Of a DNA stretch of 64,000 bases, positions 19,116 through 27,664 are shown piece after piece. The translations under genes and the position numbers were made by a program. Positions within the stretch are counted from its first letter, which is position 1, and each line of letters begins with the position of its first letter. Where the stretch lies: assembly GCF_003201775.1 (NCBI RefSeq), contig NZ_QJJZ01000016.1, positions 1 to 64,000 on the forward strand, read 5' to 3'. A model generated the notes under the pieces. That model saw only the letters and a program-made list of their open reading frames with translations. It was not told where the DNA came from and did not search any database. The DNA comes from Arenibacter sp. ARW7G5Y1. GTDB taxonomy: Bacteria > Bacteroidota > Bacteroidia > Flavobacteriales > Flavobacteriaceae.

Positions 19116-19152
19116 GTATTGACCGCAATACCGTAATTTTTTCAATCCATTG

Positions 19153-19187
19153 GGCTGGTCCATATACACATACGGACCAGCCTTATT
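19153..19187 (+). terminator. terminator-like hairpin after msrB
   Basis: GGCTGGTCC (19153-19161) pairs with GGACCAGCC (19174-19182), with further pairing inside the loop and a short T-rich tail. It is placed as the terminator of msrB. Confidence 0.6.
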
Positions 19188-19236
19188 AATTCCAATTAAA
19201 TTAAAACGGCGTCTGTGTGAATTCAGTATGGTTTTG

Positions 19237-19244
19237 TAACTTTG
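19237..19244 (+). promoter_or_regulatory. -7 box of the lpdA promoter
   Basis: TAACTTTG matches the Bacteroidota TANNTTTG element 35 bases before the lpdA ATG. No clear TTG is seen at the -33 position, so it rests on one box. Confidence 0.4.
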
Positions 19245-19278
19245 CGACTTCATAATTTATTTATCAAAAAAAATATAA

Positions 19279-20670
19279 ATGAGCAATTTCGATATTATTG
19301 TATTAGGTAGTGGTCCTGGGGGCTATGTAGCCGCAATCAGAGCTTCTCAATTGGGATTTAAGACTGCCATTATTGAAAAGGAAAGTCTTGGTGGCGTTTG
19401 TTTAAATTGGGGCTGTATCCCTACCAAAGCATTATTGAAATCCGCTCAGGTTTTCGAGTATTTGCTACATGCATCGGACTACGGACTAAAGGCCGAAGGT
19501 GTGGACAAGGACTTTAATGCGGTGGTCAAAAGAAGTAGGAACGTAGCTGAAGGAATGAGCAAGGGCGTTCAATTTTTGATGAAAAAAAATAAGATTGAAG
19601 TCATACAAGGTTACGGAACCTTAAAACCGGGTAAAAAGGTAAGCGTAAAGTCGGATGATGGCAAAGAAACAGAGTATTCGGCCAATAACATTATTGTTGC
19701 CACAGGCGCGCGCAGCAGGGTACTTCCTAGTTTGCCGCAGGACGGTAAAAAGATCATAGGGTACCGTGAAGCCATGTCCTTGGACAAACAACCCAAAAAA
19801 ATGCTGGTAGTGGGCAGTGGGGCCATAGGCATAGAATTTGCCTATTTCTACAATGCAATGGGTACCGAAGTTACCGTAGTGGAGTTTTTACCCAATGTGG
19901 TACCCGTAGAGGACGAAGAAATTTCCAAACAATTGGAGCGAAGTCTTAAAAAAGCCGGAATAAAGATTATGACCTCCACTGAAGTAACCAAGGTAGATAC
20001 CTCTGGCCCAGGAGTAAAGGCCACCGTTAAAACCACTAAAGGGGAAGAAATCCTCGAAGCCGATATCGTATTGTCTGCCGTAGGCATCAAGACCAATATA
20101 GAAAATATTGGTTTGGAAAATGTTGGTATTGCAACGGATAGGGATAAAATTTTGGTGGACGATTATTACCAGACCAATATTCCCGGATACTTTGCCATTG
20201 GCGATGTAACACCAGGACAGGCCTTGGCTCATGTTGCTTCGGCAGAAGGCATACTTTGTGTTGAGAAAATTGCGGGTATGCATGTGGAGCCTTTGGATTA
20301 CGGCAACATTCCCGGATGTACCTATTGCACCCCTGAGATTGCCTCCGTTGGTCTTACCGAAAAACAGGCCATTGAAAAAGGATACGATATAAAAGTGGGT
20401 AAATTCCCATTTTCGGCAAGTGGTAAAGCCAGTGCTTCCGGTAACAAGGACGGCTTTGTAAAAGTAATATTCGACGCCAAATACGGTGAATGGTTAGGCT
20501 GCCATATGATCGGCACAGGAGTTACGGATATGATAGCCGAAGCGGTAGTAGCCCGTAAATTGGAAACTACCGGACATGAAATCCTCAAAGCTGTACACCC
20601 ACACCCTACCATGAGTGAGGCGGTAATGGAAGCTGTAGCACATGCTTACGGCGAAGTAATACACATTTAA
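19279..20670 (+). CDS. lpdA: dihydrolipoyl dehydrogenase (E3)
   Basis: FAD flavoprotein that reoxidises dihydrolipoamide in the 2-oxo acid dehydrogenase complexes and passes electrons to NAD. The 463-residue protein has the FAD-binding GSGPGGYVAA (about 10-19), the redox-active disulfide CLNWGC (Cys41 and Cys46), the NAD-binding GSGAIGIEFAY (about 177), the second FAD motif FAIGDV, and the C-terminal catalytic HPHPTMSEAV. It is not next to E1 or E2 genes, so it may serve several complexes. Its unit has its own promoter-like box and a strong terminator. Confidence 0.97.
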   Translation: MSNFDIIVLGSGPGGYVAAIRASQLGFKTAIIEKESLGGVCLNWGCIPTKALLKSAQVFEYLLHASDYGLKAEGVDKDFNAVVKRSRNVAEGMSKGVQFLMKKNKIEVIQGYGTLKPGKKVSVKSDDGKETEYSANNIIVATGARSRVLPSLPQDGKKIIGYREAMSLDKQPKKMLVVGSGAIGIEFAYFYNAMGTEVTVVEFLPNVVPVEDEEISKQLERSLKKAGIKIMTSTEVTKVDTSGPGVKATVKTTKGEEILEADIVLSAVGIKTNIENIGLENVGIATDRDKILVDDYYQTNIPGYFAIGDVTPGQALAHVASAEGILCVEKIAGMHVEPLDYGNIPGCTYCTPEIASVGLTEKQAIEKGYDIKVGKFPFSASGKASASGNKDGFVKVIFDAKYGEWLGCHMIGTGVTDMIAEAVVARKLETTGHEILKAVHPHPTMSEAVMEAVAHAYGEVIHI

Positions 20671-20702
20671 ATAATTTCTGAAGGCATAGACCTTTACAAA
20701 AT

Positions 20703-20736
20703 AGACCCGTTAGGCCCAAACCTAACGGGTCTAAAT
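20703..20736 (+). terminator. rho-independent terminator of lpdA
   Basis: A perfect 12-bp stem (AGACCCGTTAGG at 20703-20714 with its complement at 20721-20732) closes a 6-nt loop. It lies 32 bases after lpdA. The tail is A/T-rich rather than poly-U. Confidence 0.75.
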
Positions 20737-20770
20737 AATAATCAGATCACTAAACATTACCAAGAACGAC

Positions 20771-21055
20771 ATGTTGAAGATTTTTAGCTTGACCGCAATT
20801 CTCGAAGGTATTTCCTATTTGCTACTTTTTGGTATTGGAATGCCCTTAAAATATATGGCCCAAATACCAGAGCCCAACATCTATATAGGGTATGCCCACG
20901 GATTTCTCTTCATGGCCTATGTTGTCTTGGCGATCGTAGTCTGTGTAGAAAAAAAATGGGGCCTAAAAATGTTTGCCATTCTTTTTATTGCTTCCCTGGT
21001 CCCATTCGGTACTTTTTATATAGACAAGAAGTATTTAAGGCCTCAGATGGCGTAA
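20771..21055 (+). CDS. DUF3817 small membrane protein
   Basis: A 94-residue integral membrane protein with three hydrophobic segments (about 7-25, 41-60, 65-82). The opening FSLTAILEGISYLLLFGIGMP and the GYAHGFLFMAYV motif are the hallmark of DUF3817 (YdzA-like). Function unknown. It is between lpdA and the minus-strand aroQ. The region 21056-21198 after it holds no gene; a T9 run at 21112-21120 follows a weak stem and might end its transcript. Confidence 0.8.
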   Translation: MLKIFSLTAILEGISYLLLFGIGMPLKYMAQIPEPNIYIGYAHGFLFMAYVVLAIVVCVEKKWGLKMFAILFIASLVPFGTFYIDKKYLRPQMA

Positions 21056-21198
21056 AAAGTGAACAGTCCCCAGTGTACCGGTGGCAGTTTTGAGGAGGCA
21101 ATACCTCTGTTTTTTTTTGAAACAGTCCCTTTTTATTGTCCAAATTAATGTATTGAACTTGAATGGCAAGTATTTAATCCTATTCGCAACCTTAGTCT

Positions 21199-21618
21199 TT
21201 AATTTAAAAAACTTTGAATGGCCAGGTCATAACTCTTTAGGCCAAAACCTAAAATTACACCTTTGGCCGCCGGGGAAATATAGGAAGTGTGCCTAAACTC
21301 CTCGCGTCCAAATGTATTGCTTATATGCACTTCCACTACTGGAGTGTTAATTCCTTTTATGGCATCGCCAATACCTATGGACGTATGGGTATATGCACCG
21401 GCATTCAAGATAATACCTTCGTATCCTTCAAAACCACATTCGTGCAATTTATTTATGATTTCACCCTCTATATTGGACTGATAATATTCCAATTGCACCT
21501 CCTTGAACTTGAATTGCAGGGTTGCAAAATATTCCTCAAAAGTTGTTTTTCCGTAAACCTCCGGTTCGCGCTTGCCCAAAAGGTTAAGATTTGGTCCGTT
21601 GACAATGATAATCTTCAT
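21199..21618 (-). CDS. aroQ: type II 3-dehydroquinate dehydratase
   Basis: Third step of the shikimate pathway: dehydrates 3-dehydroquinate to 3-dehydroshikimate. The 139-residue protein has the usual type II length. It opens with IIIVNGPNLNLLGKREPEVYG, which supplies the catalytic loop (Arg and Tyr about 17-22). It keeps LNAGAYTHTSIGIGDAI and VEVHISNTFGREEFRH with the catalytic His. It lies on the strand opposite xerD, a neighbourhood often seen in Flavobacteriaceae, with a beta-barrel gene between. Confidence 0.96.
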   Translation of the reverse strand: MKIIIVNGPNLNLLGKREPEVYGKTTFEEYFATLQFKFKEVQLEYYQSNIEGEIINKLHECGFEGYEGIILNAGAYTHTSIGIGDAIKGINTPVVEVHISNTFGREEFRHTSYISPAAKGVILGFGLKSYDLAIQSFLN

Positions 21619-21646
21619 GGGTTAAATGTAAGGAATTGTGCTTCAT

Positions 21647-21683
21647 AAAAAAAGTGGAATCCAATTCTTGATCCCACTTTTTT
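21647..21683 (-). terminator. terminator of the beta-barrel protein gene
   Basis: AAAAAAGTGG pairs with CCACTTTTTT (right arm 21674-21683), leaving A/T tracts that give a U run on either strand. It lies 60 bases after the beta-barrel gene and before aroQ. Confidence 0.7.
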
Positions 21684-21743
21684 ATACAATACCTAAGGAC
21701 ATTAAATTATCCAAGTCCTTACTAAAAACGCCCTTATTTACTT

Positions 21744-22277
21744 TTAAAAATGTAAGGCGAACCCAATTCTAAATTCCAAGATCCCTTCGTCCGTAAAATC
21801 CCTGTTTAAACTTAAATTATATCGTAAACCTGGTTCCACACTAACAAAGTCGTTTAAAAATATGGCATAACCACCTTGAATCCCCAACCATAAAGGGTTT
21901 TCATTATAATCTTCAATACTTGCCCCAGTAAGGTCCAGCTGAACAGGAATGGAACTATTTATATAGTACTTGGCACCTAGTTTATAGGAAATGGAATTAC
22001 TGCTGTCCGTGTCCGAATAGCCCAATCCTATCTTCACCGCAAGATCATCTGCCACGAAGTAACCTCCCTCGCCACCAATAGACCATATAGTGGTGCCATC
22101 AATGGAAACCAAACCGAAACTTGTATTTGCTGTATGTCCAACACCTATGCCTCCCCCACCGAAACCGGTATTGGCCTCAATAAGATATTTCCCTTTGGAA
22201 GTTGGGGTTCCGTCCTGGGCCTTTGCCTGAAACGCTGCTCCTATAACAACCATTGCTACTAATAAAACTTTTTTCAT
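21744..22277 (-). CDS. outer-membrane beta-barrel protein
   Basis: A 177-residue protein with a signal peptide (about 1-20, cleaved after KAQA-like QAKAQ). Alternating amphipathic strands follow, for instance GGYFVADDLAVKIGLGYSDTD and YKLGAKYYINSSIPVQLDLTG. It ends in a terminal aromatic, FALHF, the C-terminal Phe typical of proteins inserted by BamA. It looks like an eight-strand OmpA/OmpW-type barrel. Function unknown. It is a single-gene unit with a terminator and a -7-like box at 22311-22318. Confidence 0.8.
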   Translation of the reverse strand: MKKVLLVAMVVIGAAFQAKAQDGTPTSKGKYLIEANTGFGGGGIGVGHTANTSFGLVSIDGTTIWSIGGEGGYFVADDLAVKIGLGYSDTDSSNSISYKLGAKYYINSSIPVQLDLTGASIEDYNENPLWLGIQGGYAIFLNDFVSVEPGLRYNLSLNRDFTDEGILEFRIGFALHF

Positions 22278-22310
22278 AATTGGATTTTAATGTTATTGTT
22301 TAAGTTGCAC

Positions 22311-22318
22311 CAAACATA
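22311..22318 (-). promoter_or_regulatory. -7 box upstream of the beta-barrel gene
   Basis: TATGTTTG on the minus strand matches TANNTTTG, 34 bases before the start codon. No TTG is found at the expected -33 distance. Confidence 0.35.
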
Positions 22319-22435
22319 ATGGAGTGTAGCCTTACCATAAAATGAAAGTTGTAAAAAGAAGGATAATGGTTGTAACGCAATAGTTAATGTACATGAATAC
22401 CATTTGAACCCAAAAAAGTCCATTATATTTAACCT

Positions 22436-23347
22436 ATGAAATGGAATCATGCACTTCAGGATTTTCAACATTACCTACATTTGGAACGCGGTCTATCCAG
22501 GAATTCCATAAGCAACTATGTTTTGGATGTTGAGAAATTAATTATTTTTCTTGAATCCCATGAAATTTTGGAAACCCCTATAAATATTGATAAAAATAGG
22601 ATTCAACAGTTTATACACGACCTAGCGAAAAATGTAAACCCCAGGTCTCAGGCTAGGGTTATATCAGGATTAAAAAGTTTTTTCAATTACTTGGTCTTCG
22701 AGGATTATCGCGCGGACAACCCTATGGAATTAATAGAATCCCCTAAGGTTGGCCGTAAACTGCCCGACACTCTTTCCGAAGAGGAAATCAACAAATTAAT
22801 AGGGGCCATAGATCTTTCCAAACCGGAAGGGGAGCGTAACCGTGCTATTTTGGAAACACTATATGGTTGTGGGCTAAGGGTTTCCGAGTTATTGGACCTA
22901 AAATTATCGGACCTTTATTTTGAGGAGGATTTCATCAAGGTTACCGGTAAAGGAGACAAACAACGTTTTGTCCCCATTAGCGAAATCAACAAAAGATATA
23001 TCAATATCTACAGAAAGGAAATACGCATACATATGGCCATTAAAAAGGGAGCTGAAGATGTCCTTTTTTTAAATCGCAGAGGGAACAAATTGACCCGTGC
23101 CATGATATTCACCATAATTAAACAACTTGCACAGGATATAGGGCTTCAAAAAAGTATAAGTCCCCATACCTTTCGTCATTCTTTTGCTACTCACTTATTG
23201 CAGAATGGGGCCGATTTGAGGGCCATTCAACAAATGCTCGGCCATGAGAGTATAACCACAACCGAAGTTTATATGCATGTAGATCGCACACATTTGGCCG
23301 AGGTAATGAACAAGTACCATCCTAGAAAAAGTGGGATATCCAATTAG
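22436..23347 (+). CDS. xerD: site-specific tyrosine recombinase XerD
   Basis: Resolves chromosome dimers at the dif site together with a partner recombinase. The 303-residue protein has the SAM-like core-binding domain (about 1-90) and the catalytic domain with the full set of residues: Arg148 (GCGLRVSEL), Lys172 (TGKGDKQR), His244 and Arg247 (HTFRHSFATHLL), His270 (MLGHESITTTEVY) and nucleophile Tyr279. It ends with the XerD-like VDRTHLAEVMNKYHPR. There is no sign of a mobile element around it, so it is the housekeeping enzyme. No dif site is recognised in the window. Confidence 0.93.
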   Translation: MKWNHALQDFQHYLHLERGLSRNSISNYVLDVEKLIIFLESHEILETPINIDKNRIQQFIHDLAKNVNPRSQARVISGLKSFFNYLVFEDYRADNPMELIESPKVGRKLPDTLSEEEINKLIGAIDLSKPEGERNRAILETLYGCGLRVSELLDLKLSDLYFEEDFIKVTGKGDKQRFVPISEINKRYINIYRKEIRIHMAIKKGAEDVLFLNRRGNKLTRAMIFTIIKQLAQDIGLQKSISPHTFRHSFATHLLQNGADLRAIQQMLGHESITTTEVYMHVDRTHLAEVMNKYHPRKSGISN

Positions 23348-23373
23348 ACGATTAAACTTAGTGGTTAATGCCC

Positions 23374-24666
23374 CTAATCCTTAAAGGCGCTATAATTTCT
23401 GTTGAAAGGTCTAATGATCAAACGCGCCTCCCTATCGAAGCGCACATAGTTGTACACCCAATTCACGAAGACGACCATTCTGTTCCTAAATCCGATAAGA
23501 AAGAACAGGTGTACGAACATCCAAACGAACCAGGCAAAAACACCTTGGAATCTAATATTCTTCATATCCACTACCGCCTTGTTCCTTCCAATAGTGGCCA
23601 TACTGCCCTTATCCCTGTAAACAAAAGGTTCCAAGGGTCTATCTTCCAATAATCGCACCAAGTTCTCCCCAAGGTTCCTTCCTTGCTGCATTGCCGGCTG
23701 AGCCATCATGGGATGCCCCTTGGGCGCATCCTTTGTCTGCATACAGGCCACATCCCCTACGGCAAAAATATTATTGTACCCCTTAACCCTGTTATACTCA
23801 TCTACCGGAATTCTACTGCCAGCTACCAAAAGATCTTTGGCATTTAAGCCTTTAATCTCCACCCCTTTTACACCAGCTGCCCATACTAGGGTCGCGGTCT
23901 CAAAATCAACATCGGTATTGGTGGTAACCGTTTTGCCGTCATAGCCCGTTACCCTCGAATTTTTCCAAATTTGAACACCAAGTCCCTCTAAAAAATCCTC
24001 TGCTTTTTGGGAAGCCTTTTCACTCATTTCCTTTAAAATACGATCTCCGGATTGGATGAGGTGAATTTGTACCCGTCTGGTGTCCAAATCCGGATAGTCC
24101 TTTGGCAGAATTCCTTTTTTTATTTCCGCCAAGGCACCGGCCAATTCCACCCCCGTAGGCCCAGCCCCTACAATAACGAAATTCATAAGGGCATCCCTTT
24201 CATGATATTGATCTGTAAGAAGGGCCTGCTCAAAGTTTTCCAGTATTAAACTTCTAAGATTTAATGACTGGGGTATGGTCTTCATAGCCATACTATTTAA
24301 TTCAATTTCCCTATTCCCGTAATAATTGGTTTCAGAACCAGTGGCTATTACCAAATAATCATAATCCAAAGTGCCAATATTGGTCACTATGGTATTTTCC
24401 TCTGTCCTTATTTCCTCCACATGGGCCAGTCTGAAGAAAAAATTAATATAGTCCTTTAAAACCTTGCGTATGGGATAAGCAATGGAGTCTGGTTCCAGCC
24501 CCCCTGTAGATACTTGATAAAGCAAGGGTTGAAACGTATGATAATTATGTTTGTCCAGAAGTACTACCTGCACCTCTTTGTTCTTCAATCCTTTGGCGAT
24601 GGAAATACCTGCAAAACCACCACCTACAATAACAATTCTTGGAAAACTAGTCTTAGGAATATTCAT
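23374..24666 (-). CDS. ndh: type II NADH dehydrogenase (NDH-2)
   Basis: Membrane-bound flavoprotein that passes electrons from NADH to quinone without pumping protons. The 430-residue protein has the FAD-binding IVIVGGGFAGISIAKGL (about 11-27), the NADH-binding FVIVGAGPTGVELAGAL (about 163), the second FAD motif IFAVGDVACM, and a hydrophobic C-terminal stretch (about 378-410, FAWFVWMFVHLFFLIGF). The last part suits an amphipathic membrane anchor. It is convergent with xerD and stands alone. Confidence 0.9.
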   Translation of the reverse strand: MNIPKTSFPRIVIVGGGFAGISIAKGLKNKEVQVVLLDKHNYHTFQPLLYQVSTGGLEPDSIAYPIRKVLKDYINFFFRLAHVEEIRTEENTIVTNIGTLDYDYLVIATGSETNYYGNREIELNSMAMKTIPQSLNLRSLILENFEQALLTDQYHERDALMNFVIVGAGPTGVELAGALAEIKKGILPKDYPDLDTRRVQIHLIQSGDRILKEMSEKASQKAEDFLEGLGVQIWKNSRVTGYDGKTVTTNTDVDFETATLVWAAGVKGVEIKGLNAKDLLVAGSRIPVDEYNRVKGYNNIFAVGDVACMQTKDAPKGHPMMAQPAMQQGRNLGENLVRLLEDRPLEPFVYRDKGSMATIGRNKAVVDMKNIRFQGVFAWFVWMFVHLFFLIGFRNRMVVFVNWVYNYVRFDREARLIIRPFNRNYSAFKD

Positions 24667-24937
24667 ATATTAAAATATGGGTAAATTTAAACATTCGAAA
24701 ACTATTCAAGAAGAAGAATATTGGTTTTAAGACTATTTAGGTTCCACAGCCATTAAACAGTACACAACCTTAGTAACTTTAGCCAATAGCCGTGCCCAAT
24801 GGAGCTCCAAAACATACCGTCCGCCCTAGCCAATCGGCAATATTTTTCAATTACCCACCTTATAGAAGTATTTTCTATATTCGTTGTAACAAAACCAAAT
24901 TTTCAACTACTAATCATCAACTAACTACAAGAACCGA

Positions 24938-25432
24938 GTGACCAAAGATTTGGAACATCAATTTGTTACGGAATTAGAGTGCAATCAGAATATTGTACAC
25001 AAGGTCTGTACGTTGTACACCAATGACAGGGACTCCCATAATGATTTGTTTCAGGAAATTACGATTCAATTATGGAAGGCCTATCCGAAGTTTAGGGGAG
25101 AATCCAAGTTTAGTACCTGGATGTATCGCGTTGCGCTTAATACGGCCATAACATTATATAGAAAATCGAAAAAAAGTATTCCGACCCAAGATTATGAGTC
25201 GGTTATGTTTAAAATAACAGCGGACGAATACGACCCTACCGAGGAACAACAACTTAAACTGATGTACAATGCGGTAAAACAATTAGGGGATGTGGACAAA
25301 GCCTTGGTCTTTCTCTATTTGGAAGACAAAGACTATAGGGAAATAGCGGAAACCTTGGGTATTAGCGAGGTAAATGCCAGAGTAAAAATGAACCGAATAA
25401 AAAACAAATTAAAAACTATTTTAAATCCCTAG
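24938..25432 (+). CDS. RNA polymerase ECF-type sigma factor
   Basis: A 164-residue sigma-70-family protein with region 2 (about 15-78, DLFQEITIQLWKAYPKFRGE and FSTWMYRVALNTAITLYR) and region 4 (about 105-160, DYREIAETLGISEVNARVKMNRIKNKL). The start is GTG at 24938, since no ATG lies in frame upstream of region 2. It is followed after 4 bases by a four-span membrane protein, presumably its partner. The leader 24667-24937 shows no gene. This is the second sigma/membrane-protein pair of the window and is of a different subgroup from the one at 6208. Confidence 0.88.
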   Translation: MTKDLEHQFVTELECNQNIVHKVCTLYTNDRDSHNDLFQEITIQLWKAYPKFRGESKFSTWMYRVALNTAITLYRKSKKSIPTQDYESVMFKITADEYDPTEEQQLKLMYNAVKQLGDVDKALVFLYLEDKDYREIAETLGISEVNARVKMNRIKNKLKTILNP

Positions 25433-25436
25433 CCAT

Positions 25437-26084
25437 ATGATGGATGAACTGGAATTATTAAAGAGGGATTGGCAAAAGAAAGACAAGCAATTGCCTCAAC
25501 TATCCTTTGATGAGATTTACAAAATGATCTGGAAGAAATCCTCTTCAGTCGTAAAATGGATTTTTTTTATAAGTATCATGGAATTTTTAGTGCCCCACTT
25601 GATATACTTGGTTCCATCTATGTCCAAAAATTTGGCGGTCTGGAAAGATCTGGGACTAGGGAATATTTTAGTGATTTCCAACGTAGTTCAATATTCCGTA
25701 GTACTATTTTTTATCTTTCAATTTTATAAAAGATATAGGGAAATATCTACTTTGGACAATGCTAAAAAACTAATGTCCAACATCTTAAAAACTAGAAAGA
25801 CCGTTAAATATTATGTCATTTTTTGTCTGTCCCTGATATTTATATCCTTTATTGTCATGGCCGTAGGGATATATTTGAACGAAGACCCTATGACCGCCTT
25901 GGGTTATGGCTATAAAGCAGAAAATATTAACCCCGATAAATTAAAGACCACCTTGGTTGCAACTGTTGTTGTATTAGGGGTGGTTGTTACCCTTGTAATG
26001 GGATGCATTTATTTTTTACTTTACGGTATTCTCCTTAAGAAACTCAATAAAAACTATAAAGAACTTAAGGAAATGGATATTTAA
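25437..26084 (+). CDS. four-span membrane protein paired with sigma factor
   Basis: Unrecognised as a named family, though similar sigma-linked proteins are common in Flavobacteriaceae. The 215-residue protein has a cytoplasmic N-terminal part (about 1-38, acidic and basic residues with KRDWQKKDKQLP) and four hydrophobic segments: about 40-58, 78-98, 120-145 and 178-202. The N-terminal soluble part would be the natural sigma-binding end, so an anti-sigma role is plausible but inferred only from position. No zinc motif is present. Its 3' end overlaps the convergent acyltransferase gene by 4 bases (TTAA). Confidence 0.65.
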   Translation: MMDELELLKRDWQKKDKQLPQLSFDEIYKMIWKKSSSVVKWIFFISIMEFLVPHLIYLVPSMSKNLAVWKDLGLGNILVISNVVQYSVVLFFIFQFYKRYREISTLDNAKKLMSNILKTRKTVKYYVIFCLSLIFISFIVMAVGIYLNEDPMTALGYGYKAENINPDKLKTTLVATVVVLGVVVTLVMGCIYFLLYGILLKKLNKNYKELKEMDI

Positions 26085-26884
26085 ACCCTAAATTTTCGTT
26101 TTTTATTTTCTTCTTCGTAAGCCAATAACTCACTCTTGGGAATAACCTTTAAAAAGGAAGGGTGTTGCTCTATGGCGTATTCCAGTTTTTCAATGATGGA
26201 ATCGAATGACTCATTCTCATAATCAATATCCAATGGCTCCTTGATTACCATTGATTGAAGGATTCCCTTCTTCTTTATGCGTAAACCCTTTTTATCAAAT
26301 GAACGGCGAAAACCATCTATAACAACAGGCACCACAATAGGTTTGTATTTTTTAATAATATGAGACGTCCCTTTTCTCAAAGGTTTCCACGGTGTTGTAG
26401 TACCCTGTGGAAAGGTAATTACCCATCCGTCATTAAGGGCCGTACCAATATTGGATATATCGCTAAATTTAACCTTCCTGTTAACATCCTTACCTTCGGA
26501 CCGCCAAGTTCGTTCTACACTTATAGACCCGGCATAGGCCAAAATTTTTGTCAACAGGCTCTTCTTCATGGTTTCTGCCGCCGCTACGTAATACATATTC
26601 AATTTGGGCTGCCATATATACCCCAAATTCTTTATAGAGTCTTCACGCCCACTTAAACTGGCGTTAAATACATGGAACATGGCCACTACATCGGCAAAGT
26701 AAGTTTGATGGTTACTTACGAAAAGAACATTTTGTGGCGGTAGTTTTCTAATAATATCCGACCCCTCAATTTCAATGGTATTAAACCCTCTATATCTTTT
26801 GTGGGTAATAACGGCCAGAATACGAATAAGCCACTTCTTTAAAAACAAATTATGTCCAAACGGATTTTTCTTAAACAAGCCCAT
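26081..26884 (-). CDS. lysophospholipid (1-acylglycerol-3-phosphate) acyltransferase-like protein
   Basis: PlsC-superfamily enzyme expected to transfer an acyl chain onto a lysolipid at the inner membrane. The 267-residue protein has the acceptor motif NHQTYFAD (about 57-64) and the glycerophosphate-binding FPQGTTTPWK (about 152-161, corresponding to FPEGT). Compared with the classical NHX4D, here five residues separate His from Asp, a variant also expected in Bacteroidota relatives. Substrate therefore uncertain: it could act on ornithine or other aminolipids rather than phosphatidate. It is followed, in transcription order, by nothing on its strand; the Nudix gene lies 38 bases upstream. 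Confidence 0.82.
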   Translation of the reverse strand: MGLFKKNPFGHNLFLKKWLIRILAVITHKRYRGFNTIEIEGSDIIRKLPPQNVLFVSNHQTYFADVVAMFHVFNASLSGREDSIKNLGYIWQPKLNMYYVAAAETMKKSLLTKILAYAGSISVERTWRSEGKDVNRKVKFSDISNIGTALNDGWVITFPQGTTTPWKPLRKGTSHIIKKYKPIVVPVVIDGFRRSFDKKGLRIKKKGILQSMVIKEPLDIDYENESFDSIIEKLEYAIEQHPSFLKVIPKSELLAYEEENKKRKFRV

Positions 26885-26922
26885 ATTTTTTTGTTAACAT
26901 TCAAAATTACAAAATAAGTATC

Positions 26923-27591
26923 TTATAACACTTGTTTGAACAATTCCTTAATTTCACTCAACATCATAGCCGTTGCCCCCCAAACCGTATAACCATTTAA
27001 TTTAAAGGCTGGTACCTCTACATTCTGGGCATAGGAAGTGTTTAAAATTTGATGAAATATTTTCTTATCATCCATTAAATCATTCAAAGGAACCTCAACA
27101 ATGGCGGCAACCTCGTCTACCTGCCTTAAAAATGGCCGCTCCTTCCTATAGAGCCCAAGGTATGGGGTGACCTCAAAATTGCTCGGAGGAATATAGATTT
27201 TGCTCATAGAACGGATTACGGTAATCTGCTCCGGAACAGCCCCCACTTCTTCATGGGTTTCACGTAAAGCCGTCTCCATTAAATTTAGATCCCTCTTTTC
27301 CACCTTGCCCCCCGGCAATGCAATCTGATTACTATGTATACCCTTATAGGTATTTCTCAGTATTAGAAGTAAGTTGGTCCCGTAATCCACACTTGGGTAA
27401 AAAAGGGCCATAACCGCAGCCTGTCTCGGATTTTGTTTTACGATTTTACCAGACTCCAGTTCCTTAACCCTAAACATTGGGGCCATTTTATAATGAGAAG
27501 CACTCCCTGGAAGTTCTAGATTTTCTATTTTTGATATTCTGTTGGAAAAATCGTCAAAACGCACGAATTCAATTTTTGTAATTTTCAGCAA
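26923..27591 (-). CDS. Nudix hydrolase, CoA pyrophosphatase-like
   Basis: Cleaves a nucleoside diphosphate linked to another moiety, probably CoA or a related compound. The 222-residue protein has the Nudix box GGKVEKRDLNLMETALRETHEEVG (about 123-146; REXXEEXG core intact) and the upstream RQAAVMALFYP typical of the NudL/YeaB CoA pyrophosphatase group. It lies 38 bases upstream of the acyltransferase gene on the same strand, so the two probably form an operon. Exact substrate not shown. Confidence 0.86.
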   Translation of the reverse strand: MLKITKIEFVRFDDFSNRISKIENLELPGSASHYKMAPMFRVKELESGKIVKQNPRQAAVMALFYPSVDYGTNLLLILRNTYKGIHSNQIALPGGKVEKRDLNLMETALRETHEEVGAVPEQITVIRSMSKIYIPPSNFEVTPYLGLYRKERPFLRQVDEVAAIVEVPLNDLMDDKKIFHQILNTSYAQNVEVPAFKLNGYTVWGATAMMLSEIKELFKQVL

Positions 27592-27664
27592 ATTAATTAA
27601 AAAACAACCAACCCTTGGGCGATATTAATCATTTAACAATCATTTAAAAAATAACACATATTAC

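Noticed and set aside
22436-23347. Tyrosine recombinase as a sign of a mobile element or integron
   Set aside because: It has XerD length and motifs, sits among core genes and has no attachment-site repeats, so it is the housekeeping dimer-resolution enzyme.
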